The translations under genes and the position numbers were made by a program. The notes beneath the pieces are model-generated. The model searched no databases. It worked only from the letters and a program-made list of their open reading frames with translations, and had not been told where the DNA came from. A stretch of 64,000 bases of DNA from an uncultured Pelagibacteraceae bacterium (GTDB taxonomy: Bacteria; Pseudomonadota; Alphaproteobacteria; Pelagibacterales; Pelagibacteraceae): assembly GCA_902616675.1 (NCBI GenBank), contig CACMTV010000003.1:1-64000 (forward strand). Reading direction: 5' to 3'. Below, in pieces: positions 49,680-60,687 of this stretch (position 1 is its first letter; every line of letters begins with the position of its first letter).

Positions 49680-51487
49680 TGTCAGACATAAATAGAATTC
49701 GTAATTTTTCAATAATTGCGCATATTGATCACGGCAAATCAACCATTGCGGATAGAATAATTCATAAATGTGGCGGATTGACTGATCGTGAAATGAAACA
49801 ACAAGTTCTCGATTCAATGGATATTGAAAGAGAGAGAGGGATAACAATTAAAGCACAAACGGTTAAGTTAAAATATAAATCAAAAGACGGTAAAGAATAT
49901 ACATTAAATATAATTGACACACCTGGCCATGTTGACTTCGGATATGAAGTTAGTCGTTCTCTTTCTGCTTGCGAGGGATCACTATTAATAGTTGATAGCA
50001 CACAAGGTGTTGAGGCTCAAACTCTAGCAAATGTTTACCAAGCTCTTGAAATTAATCATGAGGTAATTCCAATATTAAATAAAATTGATTTACCAGCCTC
50101 AGACATAGATAAAACAAAACAAGAAATTGAAGATGTTGTTGGAATTGATACTTCTAATGCTATTCCGTGTTCAGGAAAAACCGGTGAAGGAATAGATGAT
50201 ATTCTAGAAGCAATAATTAATAACCTTCCATCACCTAAAGGAAAAAAAGACGAAAAATTAAAATGTTTATTGGTAGATAGTTGGTACGATAGTTACTTAG
50301 GTGTAGTAATTTTAGTGAGAGTTTTAGATGGAAAAATAAAAAAAAATATGAAAATAAAACTTCTGTCTAATAATCAAGAACATATAATTGAAAAAGTAGG
50401 AGTATTCACACCTAAACCTATTGATGTAAACGAATTAAATTCTGGTGAAATAGGATTTATAATAACAGGAATTAAATCTTTATCAGAAACAAAAGTAGGT
50501 GACACGATATGTGATGCCTCGGACCCAATAACCAATCCTTTACCAGGATTTAAACCAAGTAAACCAGTAGTTTTCTGTGGGCTTTTTCCTGTTGACAGTT
50601 CTGAGTTTCAGAAACTTAAAGATGGTTTAGCAAAACTTAAATTAAATGATGCGAGTTTTTCTTATGAGCCAGAATCTTCAAGTGCTTTAGGATTGGGTTT
50701 TAGATGCGGTTTTTTAGGCTTATTACATCTTGAAATAATTACAGAAAGATTAGAGAGAGAGTTTGACGTAAATTTAATAACAACTACCCCAGGTGTAATT
50801 TATAAAGTTCACAAACAAAAAGGTGAAGTTATCGATTTACAAAATCCCACTAACATGCCTGACCCTTCGCAAATAGAAAAAATAGAAGAGCCATGGATTA
50901 AATCAACAATTATTACTCCGGACGAGTATTTAGGATCAATAATAAAAATATGCCAAGACAAAAGAGGTATACAAACAAATTTAAGTTATTCAGGGAAAAG
51001 AGCGGTTTTATCTTATGACCTTCCTTTGAATGAAGTAGTATTTGACTTTAATGATCGACTTAAATCGGTTTCAAGCGGATATGCTAGTTTTGATTATGAA
51101 ATCTCAGGATACAGGGAGGGAGCTCTAGTCAAGCTTGGCATACTTGTGAACGGTGAGCCAGTAGACGCATTAGCAATGATAATTCACAAAGAATTTGCAC
51201 AAAAGACAGGTAGACAAGTATGCGAAAAATTAAAAGATTTGATTCCGAGACATAACTTTATGATACCTGTTCAGGCAGCAATCGGTGGTAAAATTATTGC
51301 AAGAGAGTCAATTAAAGGATTTAAAAAGGATGTTCTTACTAAAATCCATGGAGGCGGAGCTATGGATAGAAAAAGAAAACTTTTAGAAAAACAAAAAAAA
51401 GGTAAAGCAAGATCTAAACAATTTGGCAAAGTTGAAATCCCCCAAGAAGCATTTATTGGTGTTCTTAAAATCAATAAGGAAACATGA
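49679..51487 (+). CDS. lepA: Elongation factor 4 (LepA)
   Basis: [67 protein letters not shown]. Confidence 0.98.
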   Translation: MSDINRIRNFSIIAHIDHGKSTIADRIIHKCGGLTDREMKQQVLDSMDIERERGITIKAQTVKLKYKSKDGKEYTLNIIDTPGHVDFGYEVSRSLSACEGSLLIVDSTQGVEAQTLANVYQALEINHEVIPILNKIDLPASDIDKTKQEIEDVVGIDTSNAIPCSGKTGEGIDDILEAIINNLPSPKGKKDEKLKCLLVDSWYDSYLGVVILVRVLDGKIKKNMKIKLLSNNQEHIIEKVGVFTPKPIDVNELNSGEIGFIITGIKSLSETKVGDTICDASDPITNPLPGFKPSKPVVFCGLFPVDSSEFQKLKDGLAKLKLNDASFSYEPESSSALGLGFRCGFLGLLHLEIITERLEREFDVNLITTTPGVIYKVHKQKGEVIDLQNPTNMPDPSQIEKIEEPWIKSTIITPDEYLGSIIKICQDKRGIQTNLSYSGKRAVLSYDLPLNEVVFDFNDRLKSVSSGYASFDYEISGYREGALVKLGILVNGEPVDALAMIIHKEFAQKTGRQVCEKLKDLIPRHNFMIPVQAAIGGKIIARESIKGFKKDVLTKIHGGGAMDRKRKLLEKQKKGKARSKQFGKVEIPQEAFIGVLKINKET

Positions 51488-52500
51488 AAAATTCACTTTA
51501 TTTGATTTCAAATGAGAAAATATTTCAAAACAATGAAATGTCTTTCTGCGATAATTTAGACATGAAATCTACACCTGAGGGCTTAAACAAACATTTTGAT
51601 GTAAATGTAATTGCAAGAAAAAGTAATGTTCGTAGATCTCAAAAAATACATCTTAAAAATGTCAAAACGTTCTCAAATATTTTTTCTTATATTTTTGAGG
51701 TAGCTCAATCTTTAAAACAAAATAATTCTCAATTTTTAATAATTTCATTAACCCCTTTTACATTTTTAGCAGGCATTGTTTTAATACTTTACGGTAAAAA
51801 ACCTTATCTTTACTTGAGAAGTAATGGTTATGATGAATACAAAATTATTTTAGGCGTATTTGGAAAATTTATTTATCATTTAATGTTTATTGTAATTACC
51901 AAGTTTTCAATTTTAATAAGTTGTAGAGAGTATATTTTAATGGGTAAAAAGGGAAATATTGTTTCGCCTTCGCAACTTGATACGTCATGGCACCAAAATC
52001 ATGTAAGACCGTCAATGAGCGAGATAAGGTTGTTATATGTAGGAAGAATTAAGAAAGAAAAAGGTATTTTTTCTCTTTTGAATCTTTTAAAAGATCAATC
52101 CAAAATTAATCTTACAATTGTTGGAGCAAGCGAAGAAGACGCTAAAATAGTTCAATCAAACGTAAGTGTTTTAAAAATTATTAAAGAAAAAAAAGAATTA
52201 ATTAATTTATACGATGAAAATAACATTACGATTTTGCCTTCATATACCGAGGGTTATCCGATGGTAATATTAGAGTCACTTTCAAGACATAGACCTGTTA
52301 TTATTTTTAAAGAGATAGAGCATGTGATAAAAAATAGGAAAGGCATATTTGTTTCTAATAGAGATAATGCTAGTCTTTTAGAAAAAATTAATTATATAAT
52401 TGGCAATTATAATTCTATACAAGAAAGTATAAAATCAAATAAATTACCAGATAATGACTCTTTTATAGGTCAGTTGAAAGAAATATTATCTAAAAATTGA
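51484..52500 (+). CDS. GT4-type glycosyltransferase
   Basis: [49 protein letters not shown] overlap with lepA stop. Confidence 0.85.
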   Translation: MKNSLYLISNEKIFQNNEMSFCDNLDMKSTPEGLNKHFDVNVIARKSNVRRSQKIHLKNVKTFSNIFSYIFEVAQSLKQNNSQFLIISLTPFTFLAGIVLILYGKKPYLYLRSNGYDEYKIILGVFGKFIYHLMFIVITKFSILISCREYILMGKKGNIVSPSQLDTSWHQNHVRPSMSEIRLLYVGRIKKEKGIFSLLNLLKDQSKINLTIVGASEEDAKIVQSNVSVLKIIKEKKELINLYDENNITILPSYTEGYPMVILESLSRHRPVIIFKEIEHVIKNRKGIFVSNRDNASLLEKINYIIGNYNSIQESIKSNKLPDNDSFIGQLKEILSKN

Positions 52501-52571
52501 TTTATGAATAAAAATATTTTTACAGCAATAAAAAATTTGAAATAAATAATAGTATTAGTTAATAATTCAAT

Positions 52572-52949
52572 ATGGAAAAAAATGATAGTAATAAAAGTTT
52601 TGGTATTCTTTTTTTTATTGTTTTTTTAATAATAGCTATTTGGCCTGTGCTTACGTCCGAATCTATAAGAGTTTGGGCTATAATCTTATCATTAATATTT
52701 TTAGTTCTTGGTATTATTAATTCAAAGTTACTTACACCTTTTAAAAAAATCTGGATCAAACTTGGGGAAATTTTAGGCAAATTTATAGCACCGATAGTAA
52801 TGGGTTTTATTTACTTTTTGATTATTACTCCTATTGGTCTTTTTATGCGTTTAATAAAAAAAGATTTATTGAGTATTAAATTTCACAAAGAAAAATCTTA
52901 TTGGATTAAGAGGTCTAAAAATATTAATACTATGAAAAGGCAATTTTAA
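52572..52949 (+). CDS. SxtJ-like small membrane protein
   Basis: Membrane-spanning, SESIRVWAIILSLIFLVLGIINSKLLTPFKKIWIKLGEILGKFIAPIVMG; position before DUF5989-like and carbamoyltransferase genes. Confidence 0.75.
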   Translation: MEKNDSNKSFGILFFIVFLIIAIWPVLTSESIRVWAIILSLIFLVLGIINSKLLTPFKKIWIKLGEILGKFIAPIVMGFIYFLIITPIGLFMRLIKKDLLSIKFHKEKSYWIKRSKNINTMKRQF

Positions 52950-53102
52950 ATGCTTAGTTTTATAAAAGAATTTTACTCCTTTTTAAAAGAAAGAAAAAAA
53001 TATTGGCTGCTACCAATAATTATTATTTTGGCTTTATTTGGCGCACTTATAGTTCTTAGCCAAGGTTCAGTAGTAGCACCTTTTATTTACACAATTTTTT
53101 AA
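52950..53102 (+). CDS. DUF5989-like 50-aa membrane protein; not in ORF track
   Basis: MLSFIKEFYSFLKERKKYWLLPIIIILALFGALIVLSQGSVVAPFIYTIF; start follows the upstream stop directly. Confidence 0.8.
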   Translation: MLSFIKEFYSFLKERKKYWLLPIIIILALFGALIVLSQGSVVAPFIYTIF

Positions 53103-53139
53103 TAAGTAAATATTTTATAATTATGGGAAATAATTAATA

Positions 53140-54981
53140 ATGAAATCTATACTAGGTATTTCAGCATTTTATCATGATAGCGCTGCTGCATTATTAATAG
53201 ATGGAAAAATTATAGCTGCGGCACAAGAAGAAAGATTCACAAGAAAAAAACATGATCCAAGCTATCCTTACAATTCTATAAAGTATGTTTTGGATGAAGC
53301 TAAATTAAATCTTAGTCAAATTGATCAGATAGTATTTTATGAAAAACCTTTTTTAAAATTTGAGAGATTACTTGAAACTTATCTTGCTTTTGCCCCGAGA
53401 GGGTTTTCTACTTTTTTGATGTCTATGCCACTATGGTTAAGAGAAAAGCTATTTCAAAAAAATTATATATTTAATCAACTTAAAAGAAACGATAAAGAAT
53501 TTAACGATATTGATAAAATTAGTTTTTCCGAGCATCATTTTAGTCATGCAGCTAGCGCTTTCTTTCCTTCACCTTTTGAAGAAGCAGTAGTTTTGACTCT
53601 AGATGGAGTCGGTGAATGGGCCACAACAACATTAGCAATCGGTCGAGGCAATAAGCTATCGATGATAAAAGAAATTTACTTTCCCCACTCGATTGGCTTA
53701 CTTTATTCAGCTTTTACCTACTACACTGGATTCAAAGTGAATAGTGGTGAATACAAAGTAATGGGTTTGGCACCTTATGGTGAACCAAAATACACAGATT
53801 TGATATTGAAAGAATTAATAGATGTAAAAGAGGACGGCTCATTTAGGTTAAATATGAAATATTTTAATTTTGCAACTGGACTTACCATGACGAACCAAAA
53901 ATTTTCAAAATTATTTGGACATAAAGTTAGAGATCCAAATAAAGAATTACTTACCCAATTTCATATGGATATTGCTTCCTCAATCCAAAGGGTTATTGAA
54001 ATTATAGTTTTAAAATTAGTTAAAAATATACAAAAAGAAACTAATACTAAAAATTTATGTTTGGCTGGAGGTGTTGCTTTAAATTGTGTAGCTAATGGAA
54101 AAATTGTAAAAAATAAAATTTTTGAAAATATTTGGATACAGCCTGCGTCAGGTGATGCGGGAGGTTCATTGGGTGCAGCCTTAGCCTTTTGGCACCAAGA
54201 ATTGTCAAAACCAAGGCAAATTATTAAATCAAAAGATACCATGAACGGCTCTTATCTTGGTCCACAATTTAATGAAAAAAAAATTGAAAATAGTTTAAAC
54301 GAGCTTAAAGCAAAGTTTAATAAATATGATGAGAAACATCTTTTAGAAAATGTTGCTAATGAACTTAAAAATGGAAAAATTGTAGGTTGGTTCCAAGGAC
54401 GAATGGAATTTGGACCAAGAGCTTTAGGTTGCAGATCTATTATCGCAGATCCTAGATCTGAAAAAATGCAAAAAAATTTAAATTTAAAAATTAAATTTAG
54501 AGAGAGTTTCAGACCATTTGCCCCTTCTGTATTAAGAGAGGATTTAAATGATTGGTTTGATTTAAACTGTGACAGCCCGTATATGCTTTTAGTTGCTGAT
54601 GTAAAAGAAAATATTCAAATCAAAGAGTCTGAAAATGATAAAAAATTATTTGGTATAGAAAGATTGAATTTAAAAAGATCCTCTATTCCCGCTGTTACAC
54701 ATGTAGATTATTCTGCAAGAATTCAAACAGTGCATAGGGAAACTAATCCTAGGTATTACGAATTATTAAAAAATTTTAAAAAAATAACAAACTGTCCAAT
54801 ACTCGTTAACACCTCATTTAATATAAGAGGAGAACCTATAGTTTGTTCAGTGGAGGATGCCTTTAAATGTTTTATGGGAACAGAGTTGGATATTTTAGTT
54901 TGTGAAAATTTTGTTTTACAAAAAAAGGATCAAGATAAAAATCTTATTAATAATTACAAAGGGCAAATAGAACTTGATTAA
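53140..54981 (+). CDS. Carbamoyltransferase, NodU/CmcH family
   Basis: GISAFYHDSAAALLIDGKIIAAAQEERFTRKKHDPSYP, LAGGVALNCVANGKI, GRMEFGPRALGCRSIIADPR. Confidence 0.96.
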   Translation: MKSILGISAFYHDSAAALLIDGKIIAAAQEERFTRKKHDPSYPYNSIKYVLDEAKLNLSQIDQIVFYEKPFLKFERLLETYLAFAPRGFSTFLMSMPLWLREKLFQKNYIFNQLKRNDKEFNDIDKISFSEHHFSHAASAFFPSPFEEAVVLTLDGVGEWATTTLAIGRGNKLSMIKEIYFPHSIGLLYSAFTYYTGFKVNSGEYKVMGLAPYGEPKYTDLILKELIDVKEDGSFRLNMKYFNFATGLTMTNQKFSKLFGHKVRDPNKELLTQFHMDIASSIQRVIEIIVLKLVKNIQKETNTKNLCLAGGVALNCVANGKIVKNKIFENIWIQPASGDAGGSLGAALAFWHQELSKPRQIIKSKDTMNGSYLGPQFNEKKIENSLNELKAKFNKYDEKHLLENVANELKNGKIVGWFQGRMEFGPRALGCRSIIADPRSEKMQKNLNLKIKFRESFRPFAPSVLREDLNDWFDLNCDSPYMLLVADVKENIQIKESENDKKLFGIERLNLKRSSIPAVTHVDYSARIQTVHRETNPRYYELLKNFKKITNCPILVNTSFNIRGEPIVCSVEDAFKCFMGTELDILVCENFVLQKKDQDKNLINNYKGQIELD

Positions 54982-54986
54982 AATAA

Positions 54987-56144
54987 ATGAGCAATTTTAA
55001 AAAATTTTTTTATATATCACTAGCAAATATTTTACTGTTGTTTTTTATAGAAATTATTTTTACCTTTTTCTTTATATTTCATGCAACGAATTATTATGGA
55101 CCATTAGCGAGAATATTTCTGAATGAAAAAAAAGTTATCGATAAAACTGTTTTGTATAGTATCAAGTTTAGCAAAAAAACTGGAATGTATGTCCCAGGAG
55201 AATATAGTTTTAATAAAATTAATCATCGTGTTAACAATTTTGGATTTATAGGTGAAGAAGTATCTATTAATAATAAAACCGGATGTAGAATAGTTGCTTT
55301 AGGAGGATCAACCACTGCTGGTACAGAAACTGAAAAACCATATCCAAATATTTTAGAAAAATTATTAAATAAAAATAAATTTAATTGTGACGTTCTTAAT
55401 TTTGGTTTTTCAGGAAAAGCATTAAATTTTCTTGAAAAATTATTTGTAAATGAAGCTTCGAAATTTAACCCTAATGTACTTTTAATAATGAGCAATAGAA
55501 ACTCAGTCATGTATGATTCCTATATTACAAGTGCAGCTGCTACAGACATAGTAAAAAATAAATTTGATTTAAAATTATACGAATTAAAAAATTTTTTATT
55601 TTTAGAAGTTATGACTTATAGATTTTTAAGTTTAGCTTACAACAGAACGCTCAGTCTATTATTAGATGATAAGAATAAAATTATTAGCCCTTTTAATCCC
55701 AGAAACTTTCACTCTATAAAATATTTTCAAAATGGTTATAAAGATCAAATATTAAGAATTAATAGCTATTGCAAAGAAAAAGGTATTAAATTAGTTTTAA
55801 TTAAACAGGCTTATTTTATTGATCCGGATTTTCAAAAAAATATTTATTCTTTGACGAAAGATGAACTTATAGAAAAATTGATAAATTATAACACTGAAAA
55901 AGAATTTACAGATAAAATAGAATTGTTTTGGACGTATACTAATGCTATTTTAAATAAAAATTTAGATGAAATAGCTGCTGAGGATAAAAACATTTTTATA
56001 GTTGATCCTACTGCGAATTTGTATTCAAAAAATAAGCTGTTTCATTTTCAAAAAGACGGCTTACATCTAACTGAAAAAGGTAATTATGTTATTGCAAAAG
56101 AAATATTTGAAAATCTCGTATTATCAAAATTAATAAAAAATTAA
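54987..56144 (+). CDS. SGNH/GDSL-hydrolase-like protein with N-terminal TM anchor
   Basis: N-terminal TM helix; IVALGGSTTAGTETEKPYPNILEKLLN block I; FQKDGLHLTEKGNYVIAKEIF block V. Confidence 0.82.
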   Translation: MSNFKKFFYISLANILLLFFIEIIFTFFFIFHATNYYGPLARIFLNEKKVIDKTVLYSIKFSKKTGMYVPGEYSFNKINHRVNNFGFIGEEVSINNKTGCRIVALGGSTTAGTETEKPYPNILEKLLNKNKFNCDVLNFGFSGKALNFLEKLFVNEASKFNPNVLLIMSNRNSVMYDSYITSAAATDIVKNKFDLKLYELKNFLFLEVMTYRFLSLAYNRTLSLLLDDKNKIISPFNPRNFHSIKYFQNGYKDQILRINSYCKEKGIKLVLIKQAYFIDPDFQKNIYSLTKDELIEKLINYNTEKEFTDKIELFWTYTNAILNKNLDEIAAEDKNIFIVDPTANLYSKNKLFHFQKDGLHLTEKGNYVIAKEIFENLVLSKLIKN

Positions 56145-56148
56145 CTGA

Positions 56149-56841
56149 ATGAATTTAGTTTATAAATTAGTTGATAAGTTTTTAATGAATGATTTTTCAA
56201 AACCTATTTCAACAATAATAAATAATAACTTGAAACAAGAGATTGTAATATTTGATGTTGGTTGTTTTCAAGGAAATTTTTCAAGAAGTTTAAAAAAAGA
56301 AATCAAAAAAAAAGCAAAATTTTTTTTATTCGATCCTAATCCAAATTTAGAGATTGTTGATTTTAAATATCAGAAGTTAGCATTTTCAAATGATAGAAAA
56401 GTAAAAAAATATTATTTAAATAACTTCTTTCCATCTTCTGGAGGGTCGCTTAACACTATCCATATGAGAGACCAATTATGGAATTTTACAAGAAAACTTG
56501 TTACAGGAAATCTTAAAAAACAATGGAATAGTTTTGACGTAAACACAGACACAATAGATAACTATTGTAAAGACAACGATATAGACTGTATTGATATTTT
56601 AAAAATTGATACAGAAGGATCTGAAATTGAGGTGCTAGAAGGCGCAAAAAATATGTTAAATAAAACAAGTATTGTTTTAATTGAAGTATTAGATGAAAAA
56701 AAAAAATTCAAAGAGAAATATCAGAGAGTAATAGATATATTAGAAAAAAATTACAACTTTAATAAAACTTTAGAAAAAAGAATATGGTCCCTTGGAACAT
56801 TAAGTAATATGAAGGCAATGGATATATTATTTAAAAAATAA
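56149..56841 (+). CDS. FkbM-family methyltransferase
   Basis: [45 protein letters not shown]. Confidence 0.9.
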   Translation: MNLVYKLVDKFLMNDFSKPISTIINNNLKQEIVIFDVGCFQGNFSRSLKKEIKKKAKFFLFDPNPNLEIVDFKYQKLAFSNDRKVKKYYLNNFFPSSGGSLNTIHMRDQLWNFTRKLVTGNLKKQWNSFDVNTDTIDNYCKDNDIDCIDILKIDTEGSEIEVLEGAKNMLNKTSIVLIEVLDEKKKFKEKYQRVIDILEKNYNFNKTLEKRIWSLGTLSNMKAMDILFKK

Positions 56842-56843
56842 AT

Positions 56844-56933
56844 GGAGAGGTGGCCGAGTGGTTGAAGGCGCACGCTTGGAAAGCGTGTAAACGGGAAACC
56901 GTTTCGAGGGTTCGAATCCCTCTCTCTCCGCCA
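56844..56933 (+). tRNA. tRNA-Ser (GGA)
   Basis: GGAGAGG/CTCTCC acceptor, CACGC-TTGGAAA-GCGTG anticodon arm, long variable arm, GGTTCGAATCC T-arm, encoded CCA. Confidence 0.97.
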
Positions 56934-57001
56934 TTTATTATCCACATACAACCAAAAAGAGTCTTAAGATTAAAGCACGAATCATTTAAATTATATTTAA
57001 G

Positions 57002-57034
57002 GGCAGCTGAGGGAGACTGAGGCTGCCTTTGTTA
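57002..57034. terminator. Possible terminator hairpin
   Basis: GGCAGC...GCTGCC followed by TTTGTTATTT; 14-nt loop, so modest support. Confidence 0.4.
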
Positions 57035-57035
57035 T

Positions 57036-57776
57036 TTAAGGTCTTTTAATTCCTATCACTTCTAAATTCGCTGTTCGTTTAATTCTTTCAATAGTTTGAT
57101 TGATACTCATAATTACTGTTTTTTTCATTGGTCCGTAAGCGTGAATAAGTTTTTTATTTGATAGAGCTATTGCAACGTGACCTTTCCAAAAAATAAGATC
57201 ATTTCTTTTGATATTTTTCAATTTGATATTTTTTTTAAAATATTTTACCTGGTCTTTTGCATCTCTTGGACAATATCTTTTATTAAAATTAAAAAAAATT
57301 TGTACTAGAGCAGAGCAATCAATTCCTCTAAAAGATTTACCGCCCCACTTATATTTTATATTTTTAAAAATCTTAATTTTTTTAAAAAGATTTTTATTTT
57401 TATAAGAAAGTGGTTTTACATCTTTTAAACTTATCCAACCTTTTTCAAATTTAAGAAAATTTCCTTTTTTTTCTAAAACTTTTATTTTCGAACCAAAAGT
57501 TAACCTATTAATCTCATTTCGTTTATTTGGAAATTTATAAACTTTTGCTTTTAAGATTACTATTTTGTGTGAAGGTTTGAGGAAGTGAGAAAAGTTTTTA
57601 TTAACTACGTAACCTTTATAATTATCCTCATTAATTTTTACCTTAAGCCATTTTTTGGTTTTTTTTGTAATTAAGAAACTATCTCCATAAATCATTTGTG
57701 TCACTATTTCAGATTTATTAGAGGGATTTTTATAGAGATTTATTATTGATAAGTTATTTGTTAAGTATTTAACCAT
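57036..57776 (-). CDS. NlpC/P60 family peptidase with N-terminal SH3-like domains, apparently no signal peptide
   Basis: KWGGKSFRGIDCSALVQIFF (Cys), DLIFWKGHVAIALSNKKLIHAYG (His). Confidence 0.9.
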   Translation of the reverse strand: MVKYLTNNLSIINLYKNPSNKSEIVTQMIYGDSFLITKKTKKWLKVKINEDNYKGYVVNKNFSHFLKPSHKIVILKAKVYKFPNKRNEINRLTFGSKIKVLEKKGNFLKFEKGWISLKDVKPLSYKNKNLFKKIKIFKNIKYKWGGKSFRGIDCSALVQIFFNFNKRYCPRDAKDQVKYFKKNIKLKNIKRNDLIFWKGHVAIALSNKKLIHAYGPMKKTVIMSINQTIERIKRTANLEVIGIKRP

Positions 57777-59142
57777 TTAATTTAAGTTTATCTTTAATCA
57801 TGTAAAGGAAGATAAGAGAAGGTATTACCATTAATGCAGTGATTATAAAGAAAATACCCCAATCTCCATTTAACCAATCAACTAAAGCTCCAGATGATGC
57901 AGCCAAAGTTGTTCTTCCAGCTGTACCGATGGAGGCAAGAAGAGCATATTGAGTAGCAGTATAGGTTCTATCAACAAGCATTGAAATAAAAGCAACAAAT
58001 GCTACAGTCGCAAATGCTGCTGCCATGTCATCAAAAATAACTGCAATGGCAAACAATAACTCTGATTTTCCTGACCAAGCTAGCAAAGAAAATAATAAAT
58101 TTGTGGAAGCCATTAATACACCAGATACAAACATTGCTTTAATCACCCCGGAGCGAATTGCAAATAATCCGCCAATTAGAGTAAAAATTACTGTTGTGAC
58201 CCATCCAAGACCCTTCGAATAAAGGGCTATATCTGATTTTGTAAATCCAATCTCTTTATAAAAAATTACTGACATTCTACCTAAGAAAGCTTCACCAATT
58301 TTAAAAAGAAAGACGAATCCTAAAATTGCTATTGCAATATTAAAACCATTTTTTTTGAAAAAACTAATTACTGGCCCTATCACAGTTCCTGCTAACCAAG
58401 CAAAGATTTTAGCTAAAATATTTGAAGAACCAAGTTTGTCCTCAATCATTTTATCAGTTTGCCTTTGACTCTCTGCTCTATTAATTGGCAGAGGTTCATT
58501 AACAAACATAAGACAAATGTTGCAAAAAATAATAACTATTCCTAAAATTAAAAAAGTTATTTGCCAATAGTTTTGAAAGCCGGCTTGCTGAAAGAAGTCA
58601 GCTGAATTAAGAGCCACCACCCCACCAATCTTATATCCAGTCCACCAACCGACTACGGCCATCGCCGCGCCTGCCTGCATGGACTTGCCTTCGTGCTCAC
58701 CAATTTGTTCAATTCTTAAAGCATCTACAGTTATATCTTGGGTCGCTGATGCAATTGCAATTATAAGACCTATGCTTATTACTAATGTTAAATTTGCAGT
58801 CGGATTTATTAAGCTCCAACTAATTAAGCTTAACAAGATTATGGTTTGCATAACAATAATCCATCCACGCCTGTGACCTACTTTTTTAGTTAGCCACGGG
58901 ACTCTAACTCTATCGATAATTGGAGCCCAAAGATAATTAAAAGCGTAAACAGCAAAAATTAAACCTGCCCAACCAATTGTACTTCGGCTTAATCCATCTT
59001 CTTGCAACCAAAGACTTAAACTACTTCCTATAATCACCCATGGAAAACCACTAATAGCTCCAAGTAATAATATTTTGATCATCCTTTGATCAAAATACAC
59101 TTTAAAAGTTTCTGATAATGTTTGTTTTTTATATATCTCCAT
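57769..59142 (-). CDS. ampG: AmpG-family muropeptide permease (MFS)
   Basis: LLGAISGFPWVIIGSSLSLWLQEDGLSRSTIGWAGLIFAVYAFNYLWAPIIDRV, ATQDITVDALRIE. Confidence 0.92.
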   Translation of the reverse strand: MEIYKKQTLSETFKVYFDQRMIKILLLGAISGFPWVIIGSSLSLWLQEDGLSRSTIGWAGLIFAVYAFNYLWAPIIDRVRVPWLTKKVGHRRGWIIVMQTIILLSLISWSLINPTANLTLVISIGLIIAIASATQDITVDALRIEQIGEHEGKSMQAGAAMAVVGWWTGYKIGGVVALNSADFFQQAGFQNYWQITFLILGIVIIFCNICLMFVNEPLPINRAESQRQTDKMIEDKLGSSNILAKIFAWLAGTVIGPVISFFKKNGFNIAIAILGFVFLFKIGEAFLGRMSVIFYKEIGFTKSDIALYSKGLGWVTTVIFTLIGGLFAIRSGVIKAMFVSGVLMASTNLLFSLLAWSGKSELLFAIAVIFDDMAAAFATVAFVAFISMLVDRTYTATQYALLASIGTAGRTTLAASSGALVDWLNGDWGIFFIITALMVIPSLIFLYMIKDKLKLNG

Positions 59143-59145
59143 AAT

Positions 59146-60594
59146 TTAATTTCTCCAAAAAGATGGGAAAAATAAAACTAAAATAGCAAATAATTCTAAT
59201 CTACCTAACAACATACCAAAAGCTAAAATCCATTTGGAGATATCTGGAATATTTTTATAATTACCATCGGGACCTATTATATCACCTAACCCAGGCCCAA
59301 CGTTTGAAATTGCACTTGCAGCTCCAGAAACAGCTGTTAAAAAATCTAGCCCTGTTAAAGATAACATTAGTGCAATAATAAAAAATATTAATAAGAAAGA
59401 AAAAATAAAAGTAATTACAGATTTCATAAAATCATCAGAAATTTTTTGATTATTATATTTTACTATAATTACACTATTAGGTGAAATTAACTTCTTAATT
59501 TGATTTTTTAAAAAAACAAGCAACATTTGAAGCCTAAATATTTTAATTCCACAAGCTGTTGACCCAGCACACCCACCTATGAACATTAAGAATAGAAAAA
59601 ATATTAAAGAAAATTTTCCCCATAAACCAAAATCATCAGTTACATAACCAGTCCCTGATAAGATAGATATCACGTTAAAGAAAGATATTCTAAAATTGTC
59701 TATAATTGACGTTTCGTCACTAATTATAAAAAGATAGATAAACATTATTACAATAGATAAAGACAAAATATTAATTAGCCCTTTGATTTGTATATCCTCG
59801 ATAAAAATTTTCTTATTACCTTTGATAAATTTAAGATACGAAATAAAAGGTATGCTACCCAAAATAATAAAAATACTAGCAACTAGTTCTATATTAGAAC
59901 TACTGAAAAAACCTATAGACTCGTTATGTGTTGAAAATCCACCCGTAGCTATTGTGGTCATTGAGTGAGCTATACTATCAAAAATTGACATTCCAAAAAG
60001 CCAATAAAAAAAAGCACATAAAGAAGTTAAAACAAAATAAGTTAATATAAGAATTGTTGCCACCTCTAAAGTCCTTGGAAGAATTTTTTCAGTAGATAAT
60101 GGACCTTCCATTTTAAAGAGCTGCATGCCTCCTACTTTTAGCAAAGGTAGAATTGTAATTGCCATTACAATAATACCTATACCACCTAACCATTGCATAA
60201 TTGCCCTCCATAGCAAAATACTTTTTGGGGTCTCATCTAAATTTGTTATTACTGTAGCTCCTGTAGTAGTAATGCCTGACATACTTTCAAAAAAAGCCTC
60301 ACTTATAGAAAATGATACTGGAGATAATAAAAAAGGTAGACTTCCAAATACTGCAATTAGAAACCAAGCAAGTGCAGAAAATAGAAAAATTTGCTGGAGA
60401 TTTAATTTATACTGTTTTTCTAAATTAGAGAGAATAAATAAAATACCAATGAAGATTGTAATAAAAGAGGCCCCAATAAAACTGTGACTATTTTCTTGTG
60501 TTAATACCTGAATTGAATAGGGAATAAGCATTGAGCAACCTAAAATCGCAAGCAAAACACCTATTAAAAAAAAAACTGTTTTATTTGATGACAT
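59146..60594 (-). CDS. trkH: Trk potassium uptake protein TrkH
   Basis: ESMSGITTTGATVITNLD filter loop, MQWLGGIGIIVMAI, TGGFSTHNESIG, GGCAGSTACGIKIFR. Confidence 0.95.
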   Translation of the reverse strand: MSSNKTVFFLIGVLLAILGCSMLIPYSIQVLTQENSHSFIGASFITIFIGILFILSNLEKQYKLNLQQIFLFSALAWFLIAVFGSLPFLLSPVSFSISEAFFESMSGITTTGATVITNLDETPKSILLWRAIMQWLGGIGIIVMAITILPLLKVGGMQLFKMEGPLSTEKILPRTLEVATILILTYFVLTSLCAFFYWLFGMSIFDSIAHSMTTIATGGFSTHNESIGFFSSSNIELVASIFIILGSIPFISYLKFIKGNKKIFIEDIQIKGLINILSLSIVIMFIYLFIISDETSIIDNFRISFFNVISILSGTGYVTDDFGLWGKFSLIFFLFLMFIGGCAGSTACGIKIFRLQMLLVFLKNQIKKLISPNSVIIVKYNNQKISDDFMKSVITFIFSFLLIFFIIALMLSLTGLDFLTAVSGAASAISNVGPGLGDIIGPDGNYKNIPDISKWILAFGMLLGRLELFAILVLFFPSFWRN

Positions 60595-60687
60595 CTAAAT
60601 TGAGACTATTTAATTACTAAAAAAATTCAACTGTATTTAATAAATTAAAAACTGTATTTTATAAAGAAAATTTTATAAACCTCTATT

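Noticed and set aside
56751-56951. Minus-strand 66-aa ORF containing [28 protein letters not shown]
   Set aside because: It is the antisense translation of the tRNA-Ser gene, a known spurious-ORF signature
60125-60487. 120-aa ORF antisense to trkH, and similar short antisense ORFs throughout
   Set aside because: All lie opposite well-supported genes and lack motifs or independent start signals
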